DNA of 49,794 nt from Verrucomicrobiota bacterium (GTDB lineage Bacteria; Verrucomicrobiota; Verrucomicrobiia; Opitutales; Opitutaceae): NCBI GenBank assembly GCA_026398135.1, contig JAPLTN010000023.1, forward strand, positions 1 through 49,794. Reading direction: 5' to 3'. The notes beneath the pieces are model-generated. The model was not told the origin of the DNA and made no database searches. It saw only the letters and a program-made list of their open reading frames with translations. Shown here piece by piece: positions 43,190 to 49,794 of this stretch (positions are counted from its first letter, which is position 1; each line of letters begins with the position of its first letter). Made by a program: the position numbers and the translations under genes.

Positions 43190-44325
43190 GCTATGCCGGC
43201 GGCGGGCTGTTGTTGCGAAATGCAGTGCAGGGTGCCGAGGCCCCAAATGAGGTGGTAACAGTCCACGCCGATGGCTTCGCGGCCAGGGAAACAGGAGCCG
43301 ATGATCTCGACTGCGCGGGCATCGGATCCGGGTTGGCGGAAGGTGGGTATGAGGACGGCGCCGTTAATGATGAGGAAATTCGCGTAGCTGGCGGGAACGC
43401 GCTGGCGTTTATAGGCGAAAGGGCGGGGCATGGGGAGCTCGACGATGTCGAACTTCTTGCCAGCCGGGGTGCGGAATTTCTTCAGACGCTCCAGATTCTC
43501 CGCGAGAATGGCGTGGTTCTTTTCGTTGGTGTTGGGCTCGACGCAGGTGATGAAGCCGTCGGGTTTATAGAAACGGGTCATGTCGTCGATGTGACCGTCG
43601 GTGTCGTCGCCGACGATGCCTTCGCCGAGCCAGTAGATGTCGGTGACGCCCAGGTAATCGCGCAGGGCGAGTTCGATTTGTGCCTTGGTGAGGCCGGGGT
43701 TGCGGTTGGGATGGAGCAGGCATTGCTCGCTGGTGAGCAGGGCACCCTGGCCGTTGACGTCGATGGAGCCGCCTTCGAGCACCATATCGCGCACGAAGCG
43801 GCGCAGTTTGAGGGCTTTTTCGATGCTGGGGGGGATCTCGTTGTCCAGATCGTAGGGCGGGTATTTGTCGCCCCAGGCATTGTAGGCCCAGTCGGTCAGG
43901 GCGACTTCGCCGGTTTTGCGGTGTTTAACGAAGATGGGGCCGTGGTCGCGGCACCAGGCGTCATTGGTGGGGTGGTCGTAGAAGGTGACGCGATCAAGGC
44001 GGGCGCCGGCGCGGTCGCAGAGGCGGCGGGCGCGGGCGTGGAGTTTTTTCGCGGCGTTGATCCGGACCGGCTGGAAGCGGCTGATGGTTTCGACGATGCG
44101 GGCGAAGTTGTAGGGGACGGGCCGGAACTTTCCCGGCCAGGTTGCGTAGTTATGCGGCCAGGACAACCAGACCGCTTCCTGCGGCTCCCACTCGGCCGGC
44201 ATCCGGAAGCCGAGTTCGGCGGGTGTTCCCTCGCTCAGGGCGGGCGCGGGCGACTTTTTCTTTGCGGCGGCGGGTTTGGCTGCGGCTTTGGGTTTCGCGG
44301 CGGAGGGGGAGGCGGCTTTGGCCAT
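43186..44325 (-). CDS. aguA: agmatine deiminase
   Basis: Converts agmatine to N-carbamoylputrescine in putrescine synthesis from arginine. The conserved enzyme (PAEWEPQEAVWLSWPHNYATWPG, NDAWCRDHGP, DDTDGHIDDMTRF) ends with the catalytic Cys of GLGTLHCISQQQPA (Cys368). The first 32 residues are an Ala/Lys/Pro-rich extension (MAKAASPSAAKPKAAAKPAA...) not typical of the enzyme. The ATG at 44325 is used; the TTG two codons earlier is less likely. Only 2 bases separate it from the aguB stop codon, so the two are co-translated. The stop TAG lies within a dispersed repeat. Confidence 0.95.
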   Translation of the reverse strand: MAKAASPSAAKPKAAAKPAAAKKKSPAPALSEGTPAELGFRMPAEWEPQEAVWLSWPHNYATWPGKFRPVPYNFARIVETISRFQPVRINAAKKLHARARRLCDRAGARLDRVTFYDHPTNDAWCRDHGPIFVKHRKTGEVALTDWAYNAWGDKYPPYDLDNEIPPSIEKALKLRRFVRDMVLEGGSIDVNGQGALLTSEQCLLHPNRNPGLTKAQIELALRDYLGVTDIYWLGEGIVGDDTDGHIDDMTRFYKPDGFITCVEPNTNEKNHAILAENLERLKKFRTPAGKKFDIVELPMPRPFAYKRQRVPASYANFLIINGAVLIPTFRQPGSDARAVEIIGSCFPGREAIGVDCYHLIWGLGTLHCISQQQPAAGIA

Positions 44326-44327
44326 GA

Positions 44328-45233
<906 letters not shown>

Positions 45234-45335
45234 GGCGAGGCTTTGTAGAGGTGGAGACTGAGTGGTGTCCGGGACACCACCCTTCATGGCGTAGCGGGCA
45301 GACGAGAAGCGCTAGCGGGACGCGGAATAGCGGAG

Positions 45336-46220
45336 TTAGTAAACGACTTTGTTTAGGGGATACTCCACGATGCCTTCCGCTCCGTGGGCTTTTAACGCGG
45401 GAATGATTTCACGCACCACACTCTCGTCGATGATGGTTTCCAGGGCGATCCAGTCCGGATTGCTGAGCGGGGAAATCGTAGGGTTGCGCAAAGCGGGCAA
45501 CTTGGCGGTAACGGCTTCAAGCGCGGCGCGGGGCAGGTTCATCTTTAGGCCGACTTTGCTGCCAGCCTCCAAGGCACCTTTAAGCAAGAGCGCGATGGTT
45601 TCGATTTTGCGACGTTTGGCAGGATCTGCCCAAGAGGTTTTGTTCGCGATGAATTTGGTGTTGGTTTCGAGCAACGTATCGACAATCCGGAGCTTGTTGG
45701 CGCGTAGCGATGAGCCGGTCTCGGTGATGTCCACGATAGCGTCAACGAGGTCGGGTACTTTGACCTCGGTGGCACCCCAGGAAAACTCGATCAAAGCGGG
45801 GATATTACGCGCAGCGAACCAACGCTTGGTGGTTTCGACCAATTCGGTGGCCACGCGTTTACCGGCGAGATCCTCTGCGGTTTTGATCGGCGAAGATTCT
45901 GGCACACAAAGGACCCAGCGGGAGACCAAGGTGGAGGCGCGACTGTAAACGAGGTCACACACTTCGACGACGTCGGCATTATTCTCCTGGACCCAGTCCC
46001 ACCCAGTCAGGCCGCAGTCGAAAAACCCATGATCGACGTAGCGCGCGACCTCTTGGGCGCGAACGAAACGACCGTCGAGTTCGGAGTCGTTGATCGTGGG
46101 CTTATAGGAACGCGAGCTCGTGGTGATTTTCCAACCAGCTTTGGCGAAGAGAGCCTTGGTGGATTCTTCGAGGCTACCTTTGGGAAGACCGAGCATGAGG
46201 AGTGGTGCGGAGGCGGACAT
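45336..46220 (-). CDS. hisG: ATP phosphoribosyltransferase (long form)
   Basis: First enzyme of histidine synthesis, joining ATP and PRPP. The 294-residue length and a C-terminal ACT-like (PII-like) region ([26 protein letters not shown]...[13 protein letters not shown]) mark the long, histidine-inhibited form that needs no HisZ. The PRPP-binding segment is [18 protein letters not shown], and [15 protein letters not shown] is the usual N-terminal motif. The ATG at 46220 is chosen; the longer frame (to 46286) is Arg/Phe-rich and unlike. It is divergent from the OmpR-type regulator and separate from hisF. Confidence 0.95.
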   Translation of the reverse strand: MSASAPLLMLGLPKGSLEESTKALFAKAGWKITTSSRSYKPTINDSELDGRFVRAQEVARYVDHGFFDCGLTGWDWVQENNADVVEVCDLVYSRASTLVSRWVLCVPESSPIKTAEDLAGKRVATELVETTKRWFAARNIPALIEFSWGATEVKVPDLVDAIVDITETGSSLRANKLRIVDTLLETNTKFIANKTSWADPAKRRKIETIALLLKGALEAGSKVGLKMNLPRAALEAVTAKLPALRNPTISPLSNPDWIALETIIDESVVREIIPALKAHGAEGIVEYPLNKVVY

Positions 46221-46411
46221 GCTGCAACGCAGCGCGCGGCAAGGATACGCTTCAAGTCTAAATCTCGCGCGAAACGAAAGCGTCACTGATGGGCGTATGC
46301 GCTGATAAGATTCAAACCAGCATAGGTTGACCTTTACAAGGTGGTGGTAATTGTAAAAAAGAGACAGAAGTCTGGCTAACCCTCTATCAGATCACACTCC
46401 CCCTGAACTTC

Positions 46412-47167
46412 ATGAGTACATCGCCGCAACCCTTGATTTTAATTGTTGAAGACGAACCTGAACTGGCACGTTTGATGGCTGGTTATTTGGAGGAAGCGGA
46501 CATGCGCACGCAGGTTTATCATCGAGCGCAGCATACGGCCCGCTTTCTTAAGAAAAACTTCGCGAATTTATTGTTGGTCGATATTACGCTTCCAGATCAA
46601 TCGGGCTTCGAACTAATCGAACAGCTCAGGCGAGAGAATATACAAATTCCGGTGATCTTTGTCACAGGTAATAGTATTGAAGAAAGCAAAGTGCGCGGAT
46701 TGGAGCTGGGTGGAGATGATTACATTACCAAGCCATTCAGTTATCCGGAATTGGTCGCTCGGATACGTGCCGTTTTACGTCGAGCTGAAAGTCATGGCGA
46801 TCATACGATAACTCAAAACGTGTCACTTTCGGATGAGCCTTTTGAATTTTGCCGCGCGCAAATCAATCCCGCTCGTTTAGAACGCGTGATGTCAGATGGC
46901 AGCGTCGAGAAGCTCGGGCGTAAAGAAATCGGAATTATCGCCCACTTAAAAGCACACGAAGGGGAGGTTATTCCACGCAAGGCACTTATACACGCCGTCT
47001 GGGGCCTTCATGCGAATGTTAAAAGTCGCTCACTGGACCAATATATCGTTAAAGTTCGTGAGCTTTGCGAAACATCAATCGTTGGCCAAGACGCACTGCG
47101 CACGGTTCACGGAGTCGGTTATATTTTTGACCCCCAGGGTAAGCATCGCACGCCGGCGATTGATTGA
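46412..47167 (+). CDS. OmpR-family response regulator (orphan)
   Basis: A 251-residue regulator. The receiver has LILIVEDEPELARL, the phospho-acceptor Asp57 in LLVDITLPDQSG, VIFVTGNS and the Lys of DDYITKPFSYPEL. The C-terminal winged-helix domain (about 145-245) has SRSLDQYIVKVRELCE and the closing hairpin ALRTVHGVGYIFD, the OmpR/PhoB-type DNA-binding end. No histidine kinase is adjacent, so the partner is elsewhere. It is preceded by about 190 bases of moderately AT-rich sequence and followed by intergenic repeats. Confidence 0.9.
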   Translation: MSTSPQPLILIVEDEPELARLMAGYLEEADMRTQVYHRAQHTARFLKKNFANLLLVDITLPDQSGFELIEQLRRENIQIPVIFVTGNSIEESKVRGLELGGDDYITKPFSYPELVARIRAVLRRAESHGDHTITQNVSLSDEPFEFCRAQINPARLERVMSDGSVEKLGRKEIGIIAHLKAHEGEVIPRKALIHAVWGLHANVKSRSLDQYIVKVRELCETSIVGQDALRTVHGVGYIFDPQGKHRTPAID

Positions 47168-47215
47168 TGGTATCGGCAAAATGCCTTGGGTTAATAATAA
47201 TATTAAAGTAGGTTT

Positions 47216-47251
47216 TTAACCGCTAATGCGGCGGTTTAATGAGCGCCGCTG
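47216..47251 (+). repeat. intergenic repeat, copy A (partial)
   Basis: TTTAACCGCTAATGCGGCGG with TTTAATGAGCGCCGC matches the first 36 bases of the repeats at 48373 and 49630. GCGGCG and CGCCGC pair as a hairpin. It follows the OmpR-type regulator; the remaining intergenic sequence to 47405 is AT-rich with nothing else recognisable. Confidence 0.6.
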
Positions 47252-47405
47252 GGAGTTCAAAGCGACCGCGGACTTAACGGATAAACAGGATAAAGAATGA
47301 ACCATGCGTACACATGTGTCGGCGCAAGGTTAATAACGATATTCAATGATTTAAATATATCACTTTTAACCGCGTAATTTTCGGTTTAAATTGGTGGATT
47401 TAGGA

Positions 47406-48290
47406 TTAAAATAAAAGCTCGGGTTGGGTGTAACGTTTTTGGGCCTCCAGTAAAGTGCTTTTCATTTCCATTTCTGTTAGAAGCCGATGTAATCCCGGCC
47501 AGTCCGGAGAAATATTAGTTACTTCAGGTAGCGTGAGGTTTAGATTAAGAGTTATGAGGCGGCGATTGAGGTGCAGGCGATCTACGGCAGCTTGGATTGC
47601 GGCGCGAAATCGTTCCGGTTCTATGCTAGGAACTGCGGTAATAATGCCTTCGATGGAACCATGCTTTTGCAACCATTTTACCGCGGTTTTAGGCCCTACC
47701 CCAGAAAGCCCGGGGATGTTATCAGAAGTGTCCCCAATAAGGGCTAGATAATCCACAATTTGATCAGGCGGCACTCCGAACTTTTCAAAAACCGCGCTGG
47801 CATCCAGGCGACGCCAACCTAGTTTGGGTTGGGCGGAGGGAGGCGGAAGAAGTATTTGGATTTTTTCGGTTACGATTTGTGCGAAGTCTTTATCTGAACT
47901 TACAATCAGCACATCGTGACCCAAGTCGGCCTGTTTAATGGCATACGCGGCCAGAAGGTCATCGCTTTCAACTCCATAATCCTCCACGGTAGAAATACCC
48001 AACAAGGGAGTCAGCGTTTTTAAATAGGGAATTTGCTTAGATAAATTTTCCGGCATTTCCTTGCGTTGGGCTTTATATTCGGGGTGTAGCGCCAAACGTT
48101 CGGCCGAGCCGCCATGATCAAAAAATACCACGGTTTGCGCCGGTTTTTCTTGGTCGATAAGTCGCCATAGGGATTTGACCCATCCGTGCAGGGCGTTGGT
48201 CGGAAACCCGTCTGATCGAGTGAGATCCGGCGTGGCGAAAAAACAGCGATAGGCCAGGTTGAAGCCGTCGATGAGGAGTATGCAGGACAT
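47406..48290 (-). CDS. 5'-3' exonuclease / flap endonuclease
   Basis: A 294-residue stand-alone homologue of the 5'-nuclease domain of DNA polymerase I. Acidic metal-site segments are visible: LLIDGFNLAYRCFFA, VVFFDHGGSAERLALHPEYKAQR, GVESDDLLAAYA and VLIVSSDKDFAQIV. The helix-hairpin-helix DNA-binding part is DYLALIGDTSDNIPGLSGVGPKTAVKWL. It is likely to process flaps or RNA primers; it resembles Xni/ExoIX-type proteins, but I do not assign a symbol. Its codon usage and GC content are somewhat lower than the core of the window. It is flanked by repeat-bearing intergenic DNA on both sides. Confidence 0.9.
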   Translation of the reverse strand: MSCILLIDGFNLAYRCFFATPDLTRSDGFPTNALHGWVKSLWRLIDQEKPAQTVVFFDHGGSAERLALHPEYKAQRKEMPENLSKQIPYLKTLTPLLGISTVEDYGVESDDLLAAYAIKQADLGHDVLIVSSDKDFAQIVTEKIQILLPPPSAQPKLGWRRLDASAVFEKFGVPPDQIVDYLALIGDTSDNIPGLSGVGPKTAVKWLQKHGSIEGIITAVPSIEPERFRAAIQAAVDRLHLNRRLITLNLNLTLPEVTNISPDWPGLHRLLTEMEMKSTLLEAQKRYTQPELLF

Positions 48291-48869
48291 GGGTAGGAGA
48301 GCTGGTATGTTGGTTAGCAGGTTGGTGAGTTGGCAAGCGCTTCGGCGGGGTGCCGGATCCCGTTCTACAAGTTTTAACCACTGATGCGGCGGCTCAATGA
48401 GCGCCGCTTAGGGTTGGCGGTTTCGCGAAGCGAAACAAGGGTGGCGATTGTTCGGCCAATGGCCTTAGTTTTATTTATGAATTATACCCACAGTCCGTGA
48501 TAATCGGACTATAGGAACCGGATTTCTTTAACAACAGATGCCGCAGATTAATACCGGATAAACACCCGGCTTCTCGGCTCTGCTGCCTTGGATCCGGTTC
48601 GTATCTGTCAATCTGTGGTTCAAGTCTGAATGTTTGGGGCGGTTGGTATTATATGGGATTTGTCACAGGCATTACATCTACTTTGTTAACCCCGGGGTGA
48701 AGTTCCCGCTCATGTGCGCTTTACTTGGCCGGGGACGGCCAACACTACAAAAGAAACAGTTCATTTTGCTGGCAGAAATGTGTGGCGTTGTCCGTCCTCG
48801 GCCAATTTCGGGGGGCTTTTGTTTCACATTAACATAGTAGAATTACGCCGGTGGTTTTGTATCAGCAAA
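48291..48869. other. 579-base intergenic region without a supported gene
   Basis: Contains the full repeat copy B (48373-48482). From 48525 to 48625 there are degenerate ACAGAT/CAGATTA/ATCTGT words, as in decayed intergenic repeats. An imperfect inverted repeat lies at 48724-48805 (TTGGCCGGGGACGGCCAAC against TTGGCCGAGGACGGACAAC on the other strand). The short frames here (for example 48634-48837) have no recognisable protein features. Confidence 0.6.
48373..48482 (+). repeat. intergenic repeat, copy B (full)
   Basis: About 110 bases. It has three small hairpins: GCGGCGG-CTCAATGA-GCGCCGC, GGTTTCGCGAAGCGAAAC and GGCCAATGGCC. It shares order and sequence with copy C at 49630-49742 (common words AACC-CT-ATGCG, GCGCCGC, GCGATTGTTCGGCC, ATGGCCT). 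Confidence 0.7.
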
Positions 48870-49586
48870 CTAGTTTTTAGGCTGACGACTCAGCAGATTC
48901 TTTATTTCGGCCGCCCACGCATTTTTGTTATCTTTGTGATCAATGCCGGTCAGTGCAATCAACTGTTCCCTGGCTAATTGTCGGATTTCCGCTTCGTTAT
49001 GTGCAAGTGAAATCAGGGCGACTTCGGCTTGGATGGAAATCGTTCGTGTGAAGGTGTCTTTAATTAATATAGCCGCCATTGCACTGGTAATTCGAGAATC
49101 CCTGGCCAGCGTGGAGAGCAGTGCCTCGCCCTCCTCGGGTATAAAGCGCAGCCATTGATCCAGCGCTTCTTGCCGAACCTCCGGATCTTCCTGCGGATTC
49201 ATCGCAACACGCGCTAACGCTTCGGCTTTTTTTTCATCGGTTAGTTTTGCGTCCACCAGGAGGTCGGCCAAGCCTTCAGCTCGGATGGGGGCCGTAACAA
49301 AAGTTTGTTTGGACATTACCAAGCTGCCGCCTGGAATTTCTCCCAAGGGTATGGGGCGTAGAACGTCGTTTTCATTAGTGCGTGCCATTTCGTCAGACGG
49401 TTTCTGTACGGTATTGCTCGTTGCATTGACGAATTGGGGAGCTTGGACCGTTTCCGTTGTGCGCTTAGGCGATACCGATGACGGGTTACCGGGAGGAACG
49501 CTTGGTTTTATATAAAAATACACACCTAGGCCGATGAGGAGAAGTATCGCGGTTAAAACTAGGCGTGAGAGAGCTCTTTTGAGCAT
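48870..49586 (-). CDS. membrane-anchored protein with HEAT-like helical region
   Basis: A 238-residue protein of unknown function. From the ATG at 49586 (MLKRALSRLVLTAILLLIGL) it begins with a single membrane-spanning segment. A Ser/Thr/Pro-rich linker (about 30-85) leads to a helical domain (LADLLVDAKLTDEKKAEALARVAM, EDPEVRQEALDQWLRFIPEEGEALLSTLARDS, AEIRQLAREQLIALTG) with the spacing of short HEAT-like repeats. It would be a periplasmic or surface-facing helical scaffold. Base composition is lower in GC than the window core. It lies between two repeat-bearing gaps. Confidence 0.7.
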   Translation of the reverse strand: MLKRALSRLVLTAILLLIGLGVYFYIKPSVPPGNPSSVSPKRTTETVQAPQFVNATSNTVQKPSDEMARTNENDVLRPIPLGEIPGGSLVMSKQTFVTAPIRAEGLADLLVDAKLTDEKKAEALARVAMNPQEDPEVRQEALDQWLRFIPEEGEALLSTLARDSRITSAMAAILIKDTFTRTISIQAEVALISLAHNEAEIRQLAREQLIALTGIDHKDNKNAWAAEIKNLLSRQPKN

Positions 49587-49629
49587 AGAATAATTTATCA
49601 AGATATTTTTATTATGTATTAAGACAGGG

Positions 49630-49742
49630 TGTAACCGCTAATGCGACGACTCAATGTGCGCCGCCAGAGATCGCGGTTTCTCTTCGCGAAACGAGGGGAT
49701 GCGATTGTTCGGCCTATGGCCTCGATTTGGTTTAGGAATTTG
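49630..49742 (+). repeat. intergenic repeat, copy C (full)
   Basis: The third copy of the 110-base repeat: GTAACCGCTAATGCGACGAC, TCAATGTGCGCCGCC, GCGGTTTCTCTTCGCGAAAC and GCGATTGTTCGGCCTATGGCC occur in the same order as in copy B. It lies upstream of the membrane-anchored protein gene. Confidence 0.7.
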
Positions 49743-49758
49743 ATGATGAGATACAAAT

Positions 49759-49784
49759 GTAGGGCGGGGTCGCCGAACCCCGCC
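49759..49784 (+). repeat. short palindromic intergenic repeat (GTAGGGCG type)
   Basis: GTAGGGCGGGGTCGCCGAACCCCGCC forms a strong stem (GGCGGGGT with ACCCCGCC). It is related to 196-221 and shares its start with the repeats at 39698 and 43167. Confidence 0.55.
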
Positions 49785-49794
49785 GTTCGCAAAT

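Noticed and set aside
48634-48977. Small plus-strand frames in the right-hand intergenic region
   Set aside because: No start context, no domain and they cross an inverted repeat and the end of a minus-strand gene.
47216-49742. CRISPR array suspected from three repeats in 2.5 kb
   Set aside because: Copies are about 1.2 kb apart, diverged and separated by genes; there are no regular spacers and no cas genes.

Overview
The window looks like chromosome of a GC-rich member of the Verrucomicrobiota, probably an Opitutaceae-like bacterium. The evidence is a PEP-CTERM secreted protein, a large secreted metalloprotease whose out-of-phase tail matches the C-terminal module common in that phylum (ELAD...SGD.ADPDSD...NLAEFAFGL), several very short type IV pilins, DUF481 outer-membrane proteins, and Ala/Lys/Pro-rich tails on housekeeping proteins. 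Taxonomy is inferred from protein flavour only. Most genes are housekeeping genes scattered singly or in pairs on both strands; there is no rRNA, CRISPR array, prophage or transposase gene.

Layout. 0.2-7.96 kb: an anchored coiled-coil protein, an MFS transporter, a PEP-CTERM protein, hisF, a 585-residue protein of unknown function, and rho. 8.1-11.8 kb: acs (acetyl-CoA synthetase) with a palindromic leader, a ROK-family sugar kinase and a SEC-C/YchJ-type protein. 11.97-16.03 kb: a giant exported metalloprotease (metzincin HExxHxxGxxH, Calx-beta and delta-60 repeats) with an in-frame TAG before its conserved C-terminal module. 16.3-18.9 kb: two tiny basic proteins and sucCD. 19.1-25.4 kb: a DUF374 acyltransferase, a protein with a histone-H1-like tail and a starch-binding-like domain, tRNA-Ala(CGC), an ATP-grasp-like protein, a J-domain protein and a DEAD-box RNA helicase. 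25.4-30.0 kb: a FixL/FixJ-like two-component pair, nadD-rsfS, a 186-bp MITE-like palindrome and a DUF481 outer-membrane protein.

30.2-35.3 kb is the most distinctive block: two tandem, almost identical 118-residue type IV pilins, followed by an AT-rich island with a GT-C type membrane glycosyltransferase, a methyltransferase and a methyltransferase-GT2 fusion, ending in the 5' stump of another GT2 gene in GC-rich sequence. I read it as a candidate horizontally acquired pilin or surface glycosylation locus.

35.4-49.8 kb returns to GC-rich housekeeping: a TVP38/DedA-like membrane protein overlapping xseA, an exported C39-like cysteine peptidase, a sugar isomerase, an M42 aminopeptidase, ychF, cytidine deaminase, a lipoprotein, aguB-aguA (agmatine to putrescine), hisG, an orphan OmpR-type regulator, a 5'-3' exonuclease and a membrane-anchored protein. 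The last 2.6 kb has three copies of a dispersed intergenic repeat.

Metabolically the window covers acetate activation (acs), the TCA cycle (sucCD), two histidine-biosynthesis genes that are not clustered (hisF, hisG), NAD synthesis (nadD) and putrescine synthesis (aguAB). Several intrinsic terminators are clear. Shine-Dalgarno sequences are mostly weak or absent, so many starts were chosen from protein alignability, ATG use and neighbour spacing.
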